Source of the DNA: Leeuwenhoekiella sp. MAR_2009_132
Lineage (GTDB): Bacteria > Bacteroidota > Bacteroidia > Flavobacteriales > Flavobacteriaceae
Assembly (NCBI RefSeq): GCF_000687915.1
Contig: NZ_JHZY01000002.1
Location: 496,001-560,000, forward strand
Direction: 5' to 3'
Length of the DNA: 64,000 nt
Positions 10,124 to 19,779 of this stretch are shown in pieces. Each line of letters starts with the position of its first letter. The stretch's first letter is position 1. Made by a program: the position numbers and the translations under genes. The notes below the pieces were generated by a model. That model was not told the origin of the DNA. It did not search any database and saw nothing but the letters and a program-made list of their open reading frames with translations.

Positions 10124-10643
10124 AATCTGTATTTTTGATTGATTCAATTTCTTCTAAAACTGAGGTTAATAAGTTGATGCGTGCTTGAAAGTTTGAAATC
10201 ATCGCATAAATAACACGTTTGTCTTCACCACTTTCGGTTAAGTCTTTAGTCAGTTTTGAGTAATCATTTTCTAAGACTTTTAATTGTTTAAGAGCGTCGT
10301 TTACTAGTTTTTGAGTTTCTGGGGTACGGGCCTCATTGATGTTGTACAATTCTTCTTCAATTGCTTTAGTAAAGAAGTCCTGAGTTTTTGCCATTTCTGG
10401 CGATACAGCTGCCAGATCTGCAATTACCGATGGGTGATAAGTGCTGTACCCCACAAAAAACACTATTAGCACTGCTGCCGCAGCAGCTAATGGCTTCCTC
10501 CAGTTTAGTTTACGTACTGAGTTTTGATTTACCGGGGTAGCTTTCAATTTGGCTAAAAAGCGTGCCTCGTGATCATCGGCTGGTTCTGCGATATCAAAAC
10601 AGTTGCGCTGTTCTTCAAACCAGTTGTCTAAATTATTTTTCAT
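10104..10643 (-). CDS. Membrane anti-sigma factor-like protein
   Basis: A 179-residue protein with a soluble N-terminal part (about 1-48), one transmembrane helix (about 50-66, beginning PLAAAAAVLIVFFVG) and a periplasmic, mostly helical C-terminal part (about 100-175). This one-span layout, directly after an ECF sigma gene (5-base gap), is that of an anti-sigma factor which holds the sigma factor at the inner membrane. There is no zinc HxxxCxxC motif, so the sigma-binding segment is of another type. Assignment rests on topology and gene order. Confidence 0.78.
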   Translation of the reverse strand: MKNNLDNWFEEQRNCFDIAEPADDHEARFLAKLKATPVNQNSVRKLNWRKPLAAAAAVLIVFFVGYSTYHPSVIADLAAVSPEMAKTQDFFTKAIEEELYNINEARTPETQKLVNDALKQLKVLENDYSKLTKDLTESGEDKRVIYAMISNFQARINLLTSVLEEIESIKNTDYENQLL

Positions 10644-10648
10644 AGTAT

Positions 10649-11206
10649 TTAATCTCTTATTAAATCACTTAATTTTTTCCGCAGGCTATCTTTAGCCCTT
10701 GATACCGTAGTTCTGCAATTAGCATAACTAATGTTTAGAATTTCACTCATTTCTTCATAGTCAAAACCTTCAATTAGGTTTAAGGTAAGCGCAACTCTGT
10801 AATTTTCTTTAAGTTCGTTCATCGTCTGCAGCACGCGTTGAACTTCAAAACTACTGGTGTCGCAATCTGTTATTCCCTGATCGTCTTCGAGCTTGTATAA
10901 CGAGTCGTCCAGGTCATCTTCTTTTAGACGTTTTCTTTTATTATAGCTACTTATGCTGTTGTTAACCACTATACGCTTCAACCAGCTTCCAAAAGAAGAT
11001 TCTGCATTATAGCTTTCTAGCTTAGTAAAAGCACTTAAAAACGATTCTTGCATGATGTCTTCTGCTTCATTACTATCTTTAACAATGCGCAATGAGGTAT
11101 TGTACATCGCTTTGTAATAGCGTTTGTAAACAGCGAGCTGTGCTTGCTGATTTCCGTTTTTGCATTGCTCTAAAAGCAAATCAATATGATGGTTAGTTGT
11201 GTTCAA
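10649..11206 (-). CDS. ECF-family RNA polymerase sigma factor
   Basis: A 185-residue sigma-70 family protein with only regions 2 and 4. Region 2 is visible around residues 25-90 (EAEDIMQESFLSAF) and region 4 around 125-180 (YEEMSEILNISYANCRTTVSRAK, the recognition helix). It heads a four-gene minus-strand operon: sigma, anti-sigma and two exported repeat proteins. A promoter of the same shape as that before the second ECF sigma gene in this window lies 20-50 bases upstream (11228-11253), suggesting autoregulation. The inducing signal is unknown. Confidence 0.93.
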   Translation of the reverse strand: MNTTNHHIDLLLEQCKNGNQQAQLAVYKRYYKAMYNTSLRIVKDSNEAEDIMQESFLSAFTKLESYNAESSFGSWLKRIVVNNSISSYNKRKRLKEDDLDDSLYKLEDDQGITDCDTSSFEVQRVLQTMNELKENYRVALTLNLIEGFDYEEMSEILNISYANCRTTVSRAKDSLRKKLSDLIRD

Positions 11207-11227
11207 TTGGTTTGTGCTTCATTATAA

Positions 11228-11253
11228 AGATAGACCTGTTTTTATTTTGTTAC
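11228..11253 (-). promoter_or_regulatory. Candidate autoregulated ECF sigma promoter
   Basis: Read on the minus strand: GTAACAAA, then TATCTTTAT, with 16 bases between GTAAC and TATCT. The sigma gene at 51029 is preceded by GTAACAAA, the same 16-base spacing, and CGTCTTCCTTAT. The match in both boxes, spacing and distance to the start codon is the evidence. Confidence 0.6.
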
Positions 11254-11433
11254 AGTTGCTATTAAAATATTTCATTTATTAGGTCTTTACGGTGGCATAT
11301 TAATTGAAATATAGGTAGTGTAAGAAAGCCTGAAAGTATTTAATATAGTGCTTTACAGGTCTTTAAATCAAATAAAAAAAGTTTACATTTCACACAGATT
11401 AATTCAATTTGTGACAATGTGACGTTAAATAGT

Positions 11434-13884
11434 ATGGCTAGAACAAAATTTACAAATCTTGACAATCTGTCATTGCAGGATTTTGATGGTGAAGCAGATT
11501 TAATCCCATTGATGACCCCAGAAGACGAGGAAGAGATAAATAAAGAAGAATTACCCGAAACCTTACCCATTTTACCACTCAGAAATACGGTATTGTTTCC
11601 CGGTGTTGTAATTCCAATTACAGCAGGACGCGATATGTCTATAGATCTTATTAATGAGGCAAACAAGGGTTCAAAAATCATTGGTGTAGTTTCTCAAAAA
11701 GACGAGTCTGTAGAAAATCCAACGGCAGATGATATAAATACCACCGGTGTTGTGGCGCGTATTCTTAGAGTTTTAAAGATGCCAGACGGTAATGTTACCG
11801 TAATTATTCAGGGAAAAAAGCGTTTTAATATCGCTGAGGTTATAACTGAAAAACCCTATATAGTAGCCACAGTTCGCGAAGTGCCTGAACTGCGCCCTGA
11901 GAAAGGCAATGAAGAGTTTAAAGCTATTATTGAGTCTATTAAGGAGCAGGCATTGCAGATAATTAAGCAATCTCCAAATATTCCTAGTGAGGCCGGCTTT
12001 GCAATCAAGAATATTGAAAGTGAGTCTTTTCTAATCAATTTTGTGAGTTCAAATATGAACTTAACGGTTGAAGAAAAACAGAAACTTTTAGAAATAGGAG
12101 ATTTAAAAGAGCGTGCCTTGCAGACGCTGCGTCATATGAATACCGAGATGCAGAAGTTAGAGCTTAAGAACGATATTCAAAATCGTGTGCATAATGACAT
12201 GAGTCAGCAGCAAAGAGAGTATTTCTTGCATCAGCAAATGAAGACTATTCAGGAAGAGCTAGGCGGTGTATCTCAAGAAGATGAGTTAGAAGAAATGCGC
12301 CTGCGCGGAAAGAAAAAGAATTGGGATGAAAAGGTTGCGAAGCACTTCAATAAGGAACTCGCAAAAATGCAACGTATGAATCCGCAGGTGGCAGAGTACA
12401 GCATTCAGCGTAATTATCTTGATTTATTTTTAGACCTTCCGTGGAATAAATTCAGTAAAGATAAATTTGACCTAAAACGTGCAAAACGAATTCTAGATCG
12501 TGATCATTATGGTCTTGATGATGTAAAAAAACGGATTATAGAATATCTCGCAGTATTAAAACTGCGTAATGATATGAAGTCGCCTATATTGTGTTTGTAT
12601 GGTCCACCGGGAGTAGGTAAAACCTCTTTGGGTAAATCTGTTGCAGAGGCTTTAGGAAGGGAGTATGTACGTATGAGTTTAGGTGGCTTACGAGACGAAG
12701 CAGAAATACGGGGTCATCGTAAAACTTATATAGGTGCGATGCCTGGCCGTATTTTACAAAGTCTTAAAAAGGCAGGGACCAGCAATCCGGTTTTTGTTCT
12801 AGATGAGGTAGATAAATTAAGCAACAGTAATCAGGGAGATCCTTCTTCTGCTTTATTAGAAGTTTTAGATCCTGAACAAAATGCAGATTTTCACGATAAC
12901 TTCTTAGAATTAGGTTTTGACCTTTCTAAAGTTATGTTTATAGCAACTGCAAATAATTTAGGTGCAATACAGCCTGCGCTACGCGACCGTATGGAAATTA
13001 TAAATGTTACCGGTTATACCATCGAAGAAAAGGTAGAAATAGGTAAGCGTCATTTATTACCAAAACAATTAAAAGAGCACGGTGTTAAAGATGATCAATT
13101 AAAAATTGCGAAGCCTCAACTAGAGAAAATCGTAGAGGGTTATACCCGAGAATCTGGAGTACGTGGCTTAGAAAAGCAAATTGCAAAAATGGTACGCTAT
13201 GCAGCCAAAAATATTGCAATGGAAGAAGAGTATAAAGTAAAGGTTGATAATGAGATCGTTATAGATGTTTTAGGTGCTCCTAAGTTAGAGCGCAATAAGT
13301 ATGAAAACAACGATGTTGCCGGTGTTGTTACAGGTCTTGCCTGGACACAGGTAGGTGGTGATATTCTGTTTATAGAATCTATTCTATCTAAAGGTAAAGG
13401 AGTTCTTTCGGTTACCGGAAACCTGGGTAAAGTGATGAAAGAAAGTGCTACCCTTGCGTTAGAATATATTAAATCAAATGCAGAATTATTGAATCTGGAT
13501 CCTTCCGTTTTTGAGAAGTATAACGTACACATTCACGTGCCGGAAGGTGCAACGCCTAAAGATGGACCAAGCGCCGGTATAACGATGCTAACATCATTAG
13601 TTTCTTTATTTACCCAACGTAAGGTGAAAAAGAGTCTTGCAATGACAGGAGAAATTACTTTAAGAGGTAAAGTACTTCCCGTAGGTGGAATTAAAGAAAA
13701 AATTCTGGCAGCAAAGCGCGCGCACATAAAAGAGATTATTATGTGCAGAGAAAACGAGCGTGACATTAAAGAAATTAATGAAGAATATCTAAAAGGTCTT
13801 ACTTTTCATTATGTAAACGATATGAGTGAAGTACTCGATATTGCTCTTACACAAGAGAAAGTTTCTAAGGCAAAAGAGCTGTAA
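11434..13884 (+). CDS. lon: ATP-dependent protease Lon
   Basis: A 816-residue LonA protease from ATG 11434 (a GTG at 11419 would add five residues but does not match the conserved start [10 protein letters not shown]). Order of domains: N-terminal substrate-recognition LON domain (about 40-240), AAA+ ATPase with Walker A GPPGVGKT (390-397) and Walker B VLDEVDK, then the S16 protease domain with catalytic S713 in DGPSAGIT and the catalytic Lys in GGIKEK. It degrades misfolded and regulatory proteins in the cytoplasm. It is divergent from the ECF operon and followed by a terminator. I did not find a convincing heat-shock promoter in the 212-base gap upstream. Confidence 0.97.
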   Translation: MARTKFTNLDNLSLQDFDGEADLIPLMTPEDEEEINKEELPETLPILPLRNTVLFPGVVIPITAGRDMSIDLINEANKGSKIIGVVSQKDESVENPTADDINTTGVVARILRVLKMPDGNVTVIIQGKKRFNIAEVITEKPYIVATVREVPELRPEKGNEEFKAIIESIKEQALQIIKQSPNIPSEAGFAIKNIESESFLINFVSSNMNLTVEEKQKLLEIGDLKERALQTLRHMNTEMQKLELKNDIQNRVHNDMSQQQREYFLHQQMKTIQEELGGVSQEDELEEMRLRGKKKNWDEKVAKHFNKELAKMQRMNPQVAEYSIQRNYLDLFLDLPWNKFSKDKFDLKRAKRILDRDHYGLDDVKKRIIEYLAVLKLRNDMKSPILCLYGPPGVGKTSLGKSVAEALGREYVRMSLGGLRDEAEIRGHRKTYIGAMPGRILQSLKKAGTSNPVFVLDEVDKLSNSNQGDPSSALLEVLDPEQNADFHDNFLELGFDLSKVMFIATANNLGAIQPALRDRMEIINVTGYTIEEKVEIGKRHLLPKQLKEHGVKDDQLKIAKPQLEKIVEGYTRESGVRGLEKQIAKMVRYAAKNIAMEEEYKVKVDNEIVIDVLGAPKLERNKYENNDVAGVVTGLAWTQVGGDILFIESILSKGKGVLSVTGNLGKVMKESATLALEYIKSNAELLNLDPSVFEKYNVHIHVPEGATPKDGPSAGITMLTSLVSLFTQRKVKKSLAMTGEITLRGKVLPVGGIKEKILAAKRAHIKEIIMCRENERDIKEINEEYLKGLTFHYVNDMSEVLDIALTQEKVSKAKEL

Positions 13885-13904
13885 GAACAGCGTTTAATAT
13901 AGCT

Positions 13905-13938
13905 AAAACCCGTTACTCTCTGAGTTAGCGGGTTTTTT
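13905..13938 (+). terminator. Terminator after lon
   Basis: AAACCCG pairs with CGGGTTT, extended by a weaker inner stem, followed by a run of seven Ts. Confidence 0.82.
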
Positions 13939-14001
13939 TATGGGCTAGAAATAAAGTATTATTGTAAACGTTTTAATAATGACCGGGAGCCTGTTTGCTT
14001 T

Positions 14002-15021
14002 ATGATAAAAAAACTACTAGTTCTTATTTCTATAGCTTATGCTTCAGGTCTTTGGGCTCAATTGGGAGGGCGGTCAACCTATCAATTTCTTAATTTAGTA
14101 TCTTCTCCTAAACAGGCTGCGATGGGAGGTAAAGTAGTAACAGATTATAGTTACGATCCCACAGCTGCATTATTTAATCCTGCGACTATTAATGCAGCGA
14201 TGGATAATCAACTTTCACTTAATTACGTCAACTATCTCGCAGATGTGAATTACGGTACCGCAAGTTATGCGTATTTGTATGACAGGCGTACGCAAGTCAT
14301 TCACGCCGGAGTTACCTATGTTAATTACGGAAATTTCTCGGGATATGATGAGCAAGGTAATGCGACATCAGATTTTAGCGGTGGGGAAGTAGCGTTGTCA
14401 TTAGGCTACGCATATAATATTCCATATACCGATTTATTTATAGGAGCAAACCTAAAGTTGATATCCTCTAAATTAGAACAGTATAGTTCCCTGGGAGGAG
14501 CAATAGACTTGGGTTTTATCTATGTAAACGAAGATATAAATCTTAATATAGGAGGCGTGGTGCGCAATCTGGGAACGCAGTTTACGGCTTATGATGCAGT
14601 TTATGAAAAGCTTCCGTTAGAGATTGATATAGGAATTTCTCAACAACCTGCACACGTACCGCTACGCTGGCATTTTACCTTAGAAAATCTCCAAAACTGG
14701 AATCTTGCATTTGAAAATCCTAACAGGGCAACTTCAGATTTAAATGGAAATTCAACGCCAGAAACAATACGTTTTTTTGATGAGGCCCTTCGGCATATGA
14801 TCATAGGAGCAGAATTGTTTCCAGATAAAGGTTTCAATATTCGTGTGGGATACAACCTGCGCAGAGCAGAAGAATTACGGATTCTAGATCAGCGTAGTTT
14901 TGCAGGTCTTAGTGCCGGTTTTTCTGTTAAGTTTAATAAATTGCGGCTTAGTTACAGCTACGCCAGATACAACAGCGCAGCGAGTTCAGGATTTTTTGGT
15001 TTAAATATGGACTTAAGGTAA
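14002..15021 (+). CDS. porQ: Type IX secretion system protein PorQ
   Basis: A 339-residue outer-membrane beta-barrel protein with a signal peptide ending GLWAQ. The start of the mature protein, with TYQFLNLVSSPKQAAMGG, and the alternating beta-strand character match PorQ, which with PorU, PorV and PorZ forms the attachment complex that cleaves sorting domains and anchors type IX substrates on the cell surface. The position directly before cmk is one I recall as common in Flavobacteriaceae. A sorting-domain substrate is encoded in this window at 38568-39161. Confidence 0.87.
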   Translation: MIKKLLVLISIAYASGLWAQLGGRSTYQFLNLVSSPKQAAMGGKVVTDYSYDPTAALFNPATINAAMDNQLSLNYVNYLADVNYGTASYAYLYDRRTQVIHAGVTYVNYGNFSGYDEQGNATSDFSGGEVALSLGYAYNIPYTDLFIGANLKLISSKLEQYSSLGGAIDLGFIYVNEDINLNIGGVVRNLGTQFTAYDAVYEKLPLEIDIGISQQPAHVPLRWHFTLENLQNWNLAFENPNRATSDLNGNSTPETIRFFDEALRHMIIGAELFPDKGFNIRVGYNLRRAEELRILDQRSFAGLSAGFSVKFNKLRLSYSYARYNSAASSGFFGLNMDLR

Positions 15022-15073
15022 AGCAAGGCTCTGTTCTAATAAGAGCTACATTCTAATCTTCAATCTTAAAAAT

Positions 15074-15769
15074 TTGAAAAAGATAACTATAGCCATTGAT
15101 GGCTTCTCATCTACAGGTAAAAGTACAGTCGCAAAAATGCTGGCTAAAGAATTAGACTATATTTATGTAGATACCGGTGCGATGTATAGAGCTGTAACCT
15201 TGTTTGCAATGCGGAAACTTTTTATAAAAGATGGGCATTTTGATAAAGAAGGATTAATACGTAATCTGTTTTTAGTATCCGTAAATTTTAAATTGAATCC
15301 GGTGACAGGGATTGCAGATGTTTATTTGAATAACGAGAATGTAGAAAAGGAAATTAGAACTCTAGAGGTATCTAATTTTGTTAGTCCTATTGCTGCTATT
15401 TCTGAAGTGCGCCAACTCCTTGTTCAAAAGCAACATGAGATGGGAAAAGAAAAGGGTATCGTGATGGACGGTCGCGATATAGGAACTGTTGTTTTTCCTG
15501 ATGCAGAGCTTAAGGTATTTATGACTGCCAGCGCAGATGAGCGTGCTCGCAGACGTTATGATGAGCTCATCGCTAAAGGTGATGATGTAAGTTTTGAGGC
15601 GGTTTTAGAAAATGTGCAAAAGCGTGATCGGCTTGATACTTCACGCGAAGATTCTCCACTTGTGCAGGCAGATGATGCTATATTATTAGACAATACATAC
15701 ACTAATATAGAAGATCAGTTTCATATACTTCTTCAGTTAGCGAAAGACCGTATTTACGGAAGGTGCTAG
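15074..15769 (+). CDS. cmk: Cytidylate kinase
   Basis: A 231-residue (d)CMP kinase that uses ATP to make (d)CDP. The P-loop GFSSTGKST is at residues 9-17; YVDTGAMYRAVT, MDGRDIGTVVFPDA and RRRYDEL are the other family motifs. The start is a TTG at 15074; no in-frame ATG or GTG lies upstream in the intergenic gap, and this start gives the standard N-terminus. It lies 52 bases after porQ and 21 bases before an MFS gene, so the three may be one unit. Confidence 0.95.
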   Translation: MKKITIAIDGFSSTGKSTVAKMLAKELDYIYVDTGAMYRAVTLFAMRKLFIKDGHFDKEGLIRNLFLVSVNFKLNPVTGIADVYLNNENVEKEIRTLEVSNFVSPIAAISEVRQLLVQKQHEMGKEKGIVMDGRDIGTVVFPDAELKVFMTASADERARRRYDELIAKGDDVSFEAVLENVQKRDRLDTSREDSPLVQADDAILLDNTYTNIEDQFHILLQLAKDRIYGRC

Positions 15770-15790
15770 CAATTAGGTTCTAAACCATTT

Positions 15791-16951
15791 ATGGAAAAAA
15801 TTAAGCTTAGCAAAAGCCTACTCTATTTAATGGCTGTAGGCGCCGGTCTTGTAGTTGCTAATAATTATTACAATCAACCACTTCTTAATTTAATGGCTAA
15901 AACTTTTGAGGTAACCGAGTCTCAGGTAAGCAGAATTCCGCTTGCTACTCAATTGGGTTATGCGTTTGGTCTATTATTTATCATTCCGCTGGGCGATAAA
16001 TTTTCAAGAAGAAAAATTATACTTTTTGATTTTATAGCAATCATAGCTGCCTTGCTTGTAACAGCTATTGCTCCATCTTTGTGGATACTTACAGTCTCTA
16101 GCTTTCTTATAGGTTTTACCTCTGTAGTGCCTCAATTATTTGTGCCTATGGCTGCAGAATTAGCTACAGAAGAAACCCGAGGAAAGGTAATAGGTATTGT
16201 TATGAGTGGTCTTCTAATAGGAATTTTAGGAAGTCGTTTTTTAAGCGGATTGATTGGGGAATACTATGGTTGGCGTATTATGTATTATCTAGCAGCCGGA
16301 ATCATGGTTGTTTATGCCACTTTACTATATTATAAGCTGCCTAATGTTGTAACAGATTTTAAAGGAACCTATGCAGAATTGATGCGCTCTCTGATTAATA
16401 TCATGAAGACGAAGCCCGAAGTGCGCATTGCTGCCATACGTGGTGGTCTCGCTTTTGCCGGTTTTAGTGCATTTTGGACTACGCTGGTTTTTCTTATGGA
16501 AACCAACTTTGGTTATGGTAGTGCGGTATCGGGTATGTTTGGATTGCTGGGGATGATAGGTGCTTTAGGCGCTGCTCTTGCAGGAAAATTAAATGATAAA
16601 TACAAACAAAAAAAACTTGTTTTAATCTTTTCGGCACTATTAATTTTATCGTGGGTCGTTTTTCAGTTTTCCGGAAATTCAATTATTGGTCTGGTTATAG
16701 GTGTTCTGCTTGTAGATTTTAGTTTACAATCGCTGCACGTTACCAATCAAAACATCATTTTCTCAAAAAATCCTGACGCCAGAAATCGGGTGAATACCAT
16801 TTATATGGTAGGTTATTTTATAGGCGGTGCGTTTGGTACTGTTGCAGGTGCTTATGCCTGGGAGCATTTTCAATGGATGGGTGTTGCCACCCTGGGTCTG
16901 GTGTTTTCAATCCTAATCTTAGTATTTAATACCATACTAAAATCTGAGTAA
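15791..16951 (+). CDS. MFS transporter, probable efflux
   Basis: A 386-residue membrane protein with about 12 hydrophobic segments and the MFS motif A form GDKFSRRK after the second helix. The N-terminal NNYYNQPLL stretch is typical of the sub-branch of drug or sugar efflux permeases of about 390 residues. Substrate is unknown. It follows cmk by 21 bases; this looks like chance co-transcription rather than a shared pathway. Confidence 0.85.
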   Translation: MEKIKLSKSLLYLMAVGAGLVVANNYYNQPLLNLMAKTFEVTESQVSRIPLATQLGYAFGLLFIIPLGDKFSRRKIILFDFIAIIAALLVTAIAPSLWILTVSSFLIGFTSVVPQLFVPMAAELATEETRGKVIGIVMSGLLIGILGSRFLSGLIGEYYGWRIMYYLAAGIMVVYATLLYYKLPNVVTDFKGTYAELMRSLINIMKTKPEVRIAAIRGGLAFAGFSAFWTTLVFLMETNFGYGSAVSGMFGLLGMIGALGAALAGKLNDKYKQKKLVLIFSALLILSWVVFQFSGNSIIGLVIGVLLVDFSLQSLHVTNQNIIFSKNPDARNRVNTIYMVGYFIGGAFGTVAGAYAWEHFQWMGVATLGLVFSILILVFNTILKSE

Positions 16952-17254
16952 GCTTTTTATTACACCTTTTCTTTATTTAATAGCATTACTCCATTCCTTA
17001 AGACTGCGATCATAACTGAACCGTACACGTACCGTGTTAAAGTCATTCAAAGTGCTCTAAATTATTTCAATTTCATCAAGAGTTATACAAATCCTATCAG
17101 TTCTCCTAAAGTATTTATAAGATGTACTTAAGGCTTTGCTAAAACAACTAGATGCAGAGCGTATGTTTTTTAATTTTATATCAGAAAATAAAGATAAAAC
17201 TGAGATAGTATCAAAATCTACAGAATTATCTATTGCTAACATAAAAGAAAAAAG
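16952..17254 (+). other. 303-base gap with possible gene remnant
   Basis: No listed gene and no terminator hairpin. In plus frame 3, a protein-like stretch without stops runs 17121-17258 (see separate entry), preceded by another in-frame open stretch (17061-17117) broken by TAA at 17118. The rest is AT-rich with no recognised promoter. The minus-strand frame at 17057-17242 looks like a shadow. Confidence 0.5.
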
Positions 17255-17258
17255 ATGA
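17121..17258 (+). pseudogene. Possible remnant or small ORF before aldehyde dehydrogenase
   Basis: Forty-five codons with natural, charged composition (for example LLKQLDAERMFFNF and NIKEKR at the end) stop in a TGA that overlaps the next ATG as ATGA, the usual layout of translationally coupled genes. There is no good start codon at its beginning; an ATG occurs inside at 17166 and TAA stops the frame at 17118. It could be the tail of a decayed gene or a short coupled ORF. I do not recognise it. Confidence 0.3.
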
Positions 17259-18685
17259 GTACAGAAACTGCGGACAAACCAAAAAATAAGAATTCAGAAT
17301 CTAAACAAGAATTTCTGAAAACTATAAATCCGGCTACAGGAAAAGAATTGAATCAATATGAGATGATGAGTGATGATGAGGCCAAAGAAGCCGTTGAAGC
17401 ATCACACAATGCATTTTCTAAATGGAGACATGTATCGTTAGAAAAACGTGCTGAACATATTAAAAATATTGGCAAAAGTTTTAAAAAGAATAAAGATAAG
17501 CTCGTTAAGCTAATGACGGCAGAAATGGGTAAAATGCTGAGTCAGGGAGAGCAGGAAATTGATCTTTGTATTGCTATCTGTGATTATACGGCAGAAAATG
17601 GACCTAAAGAATTACAAGATGTAAACAGAACGCTTCCTGATGGAGGTAAAGGATTAATTACATATTCTCCTTTAGGTGTTATCTATGGTATTCAACCCTG
17701 GAATTTTCCAACTTATCAGGTAGTCCGATATACTATTGCCAACTTAATGGCAGGAAATAGTATTTTATTAAAACATGCCGAAAACGTAACCGGCTCTGCT
17801 TTGCTTATTAAAGAAATTTTAGATGAAGCCGGTCTTCCTGAAAACTTATTTACAGTATTGCGTATTAGCCACGATCAATCTGATGCTATTATAGATAATG
17901 ACCATGTACAGGGAGTTACACTTACTGGTAGTGGGGCAGCAGGTAAAATTATTGGAGAGAAAGCTGGAAAAGCTTTAAAGAAAATGGTACTAGAATTAGG
18001 TTCTAATGACGCATACCTTGTCTTAGAAGATGCTGATGTCGATACTGCAGTTAAATGGTGCATACAAGGTAGAACTTATAATAACGGAGAAACCTGTGTT
18101 GCCGCAAAACGATTTGTGGTTACTGAAAAAGTATATGACGAATTTAAAGAAAAGTTTGTTGCCGGAATGAGCGCGTTGAAAGTAGGTGATCCTACAGATG
18201 ATTCAAATGATATGGGCCCTATGGCACGTAAAGATTTGCGCGAAAAATTACACGAGCAAGTTGAAGAGAGTGTAGAAAAAGGAGCAGAAATTCTTTGTGG
18301 AGGAAAATTACCTGAAGGCGAAGGTTATTTTTACCCTGCTACTATTTTAGGAAACGTAACTCCGGGGCAACCTGCATATGATGATGAATTGTTTGGACCT
18401 GTAGCTTCACTTATTAAAGCCAAAGATGACGAGGATGCAATGCGTATTGCAAATGATAGTCGATTTGGTTTAGGTGGTGGTATTTTCTCTAAAGACGAGA
18501 AGAAAGCTTTTGAACTTGCAAAAAATCATTTTGATACAGGTATGGTATTCATAAATAGCTTTGGCGTTGCACAGCCCAATATGCCATTTGGTGGAGTGAA
18601 AAACTCAGGATATGGTAGAGAACACGGTGGGTTCGGTCTTAAAGAATTTGTAAATGAAAAAGCAATAATGAGTCTTGAAGGCTAA
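17255..18685 (+). CDS. NAD(P)-dependent succinate-semialdehyde dehydrogenase-type ALDH
   Basis: A 476-residue aldehyde dehydrogenase. The catalytic Cys281 lies in NNGETCVAAKRF and the general base E247 in VLELGSND. IQPWNFPTYQ and LTGSGAAG are cofactor-site motifs. The LELGSNDAYLVLEDAD form is that of the YneI/Sad and GabD group, which oxidises succinate semialdehyde to succinate; other short aldehydes are possible. It has a lysine- and acid-rich N-terminal extension of about 20 residues. No GABA transaminase is nearby. It ends in a bidirectional terminator. Confidence 0.9.
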   Translation: MSTETADKPKNKNSESKQEFLKTINPATGKELNQYEMMSDDEAKEAVEASHNAFSKWRHVSLEKRAEHIKNIGKSFKKNKDKLVKLMTAEMGKMLSQGEQEIDLCIAICDYTAENGPKELQDVNRTLPDGGKGLITYSPLGVIYGIQPWNFPTYQVVRYTIANLMAGNSILLKHAENVTGSALLIKEILDEAGLPENLFTVLRISHDQSDAIIDNDHVQGVTLTGSGAAGKIIGEKAGKALKKMVLELGSNDAYLVLEDADVDTAVKWCIQGRTYNNGETCVAAKRFVVTEKVYDEFKEKFVAGMSALKVGDPTDDSNDMGPMARKDLREKLHEQVEESVEKGAEILCGGKLPEGEGYFYPATILGNVTPGQPAYDDELFGPVASLIKAKDDEDAMRIANDSRFGLGGGIFSKDEKKAFELAKNHFDTGMVFINSFGVAQPNMPFGGVKNSGYGREHGGFGLKEFVNEKAIMSLEG

Positions 18686-18710
18686 TAATAGATAGCAATT
18701 TATAAATTAA

Positions 18711-18746
18711 AAATCCCTCTTCTAGATACCTAGAGGGGGATTTTTT
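18711..18746. terminator. Bidirectional terminator
   Basis: AAATCCCTCT (18711-18720) pairs with AGGGGGATTT (18734-18743), with CTAG/CTAG closing an ATAC loop after a one-base bulge; A- and T-rich flanks serve both convergent genes. Confidence 0.85.
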
Positions 18747-19585
18747 CATTTTAATCGATTTAGAATCCAATTAGAATAAAAGTTTAAAACTTCTTCTTTG
18801 TTAAGTTCGTTATGGGTCTCGTGTCTCAATCCATCCCAAAGCTTTAGTGTAATTTGATTAGGATGTCTTGAGGCCAAAATTTGGGAAGCCCTATATTTTG
18901 TAATGGTATCTGCAGTACCATGTGCTAATAAAATGGGTGTTTGAAAGTCAAATTTTTTATCCATTAGATAAACACCATTATCATTTAATGCAAAATACAT
19001 ACGTATTGAAGCTATGCTGTGCACTAAAGGATCATTTAAATAGTTCTGACCTATTGTAGTGTCTCGAGATAGGGCATTAGGATCAAGTTTTGCTTTCTGA
19101 GTTTTATTTAGTCCAAGGCTTAAAAGTGTTCTTGCAATCACCACTTCAAAAGCATTTGGTTTTTTTACCAGATCTAGCCAGGGAGAAGTGATAAGTGCTC
19201 CGGCAGGAGGTAGCGAGGTTAATAATAAGTAGCGTAAAACAATACCACCACCCATACTGTGACCGTAGATAAAAACGGGTAAACCCTCGTTTTCGAGAAC
19301 TGCTTTTTCATAGATATAGTCAACGGCAAGTATAAAATCTTGTAATGATTGTACAACCCCTGGTTTACCGCTAGATTTACCGTGACCCGGTAAGTCTATA
19401 GCGTAGCAAGAAATACCGCAGGTGTTAAAATGACGGGTTACGTGCTCGTATCTTCCCAGATGTTCTCCAAAACCGTGAATAAGACAAACGACAGCTTTGG
19501 GATTTGCAACCCTCCAGGATTTGCCAAAGAGCTCATGTCGTGAGGTTTGCCCTTGAAATGTTTCGGTAGAAACTTCTTCAAACAT
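18746..19585 (-). CDS. Alpha/beta hydrolase, monoacylglycerol lipase/lysophospholipase-like
   Basis: A 279-residue serine hydrolase of the Hydrolase_4 (S33-like) family. The triad can be read: S110 in GHSMGGG, D226 in HGTADTITK and H255 in GLRHETHNE; the oxyanion segment is IHGFGEHLGRYEH. Relatives act on monoacylglycerols or lysophospholipids. No signal peptide is present, so it is cytoplasmic or peripheral. It is convergent with the dehydrogenase gene and shares its terminator. Confidence 0.88.
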   Translation of the reverse strand: MFEEVSTETFQGQTSRHELFGKSWRVANPKAVVCLIHGFGEHLGRYEHVTRHFNTCGISCYAIDLPGHGKSSGKPGVVQSLQDFILAVDYIYEKAVLENEGLPVFIYGHSMGGGIVLRYLLLTSLPPAGALITSPWLDLVKKPNAFEVVIARTLLSLGLNKTQKAKLDPNALSRDTTIGQNYLNDPLVHSIASIRMYFALNDNGVYLMDKKFDFQTPILLAHGTADTITKYRASQILASRHPNQITLKLWDGLRHETHNELNKEEVLNFYSNWILNRLK

Positions 19586-19601
19586 ATTTTTAGTTTAGGA
19601 C

Positions 19602-19631
19602 TTTAAAATAAGAAAACTTTGCGTAATTTTG
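19602..19631 (+). promoter_or_regulatory. Candidate promoter for rpsA
   Basis: The -7 element TAATTTTG at 19624-19631 matches the Bacteroidota consensus TAnnTTTG exactly. A partial -33 element TTTA lies 18 bases upstream. This would leave a leader of roughly 140 bases before rpsA. Confidence 0.5.
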
Positions 19632-19740
19632 CACACCTTTTAGCAATGTTAGGAAGCATAAAAGGACTTCGATATCGGTTTTAATCGGTATGTGTTGAAA
19701 ACAAATGAATTAAACCTCTTTTATGGTTTTGTGTTGTTTA

Positions 19741-19754
19741 GCTTCCGCGAAAGC
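19741..19754. repeat. GCTTCCGCGAAAGC imperfect palindrome in rpsA leader
   Basis: A 14-base near-palindrome 26 bases before the rpsA start. A one-mismatch relative, GCTTTCGCAAAAGC, lies inside the anti-sigma gene at 51666-51679. It could be a small hairpin in the leader or a genome-wide short repeat; the window alone cannot tell. Confidence 0.4.
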
Positions 19755-19779
19755 GTAAAATACAAATTATTAATCAGCA

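Noticed and set aside
17057..17242. Minus-strand 61-residue frame in the gap before the aldehyde dehydrogenase
   Set aside because: No promoter or recognised sequence; the plus-strand frame there has more natural composition.
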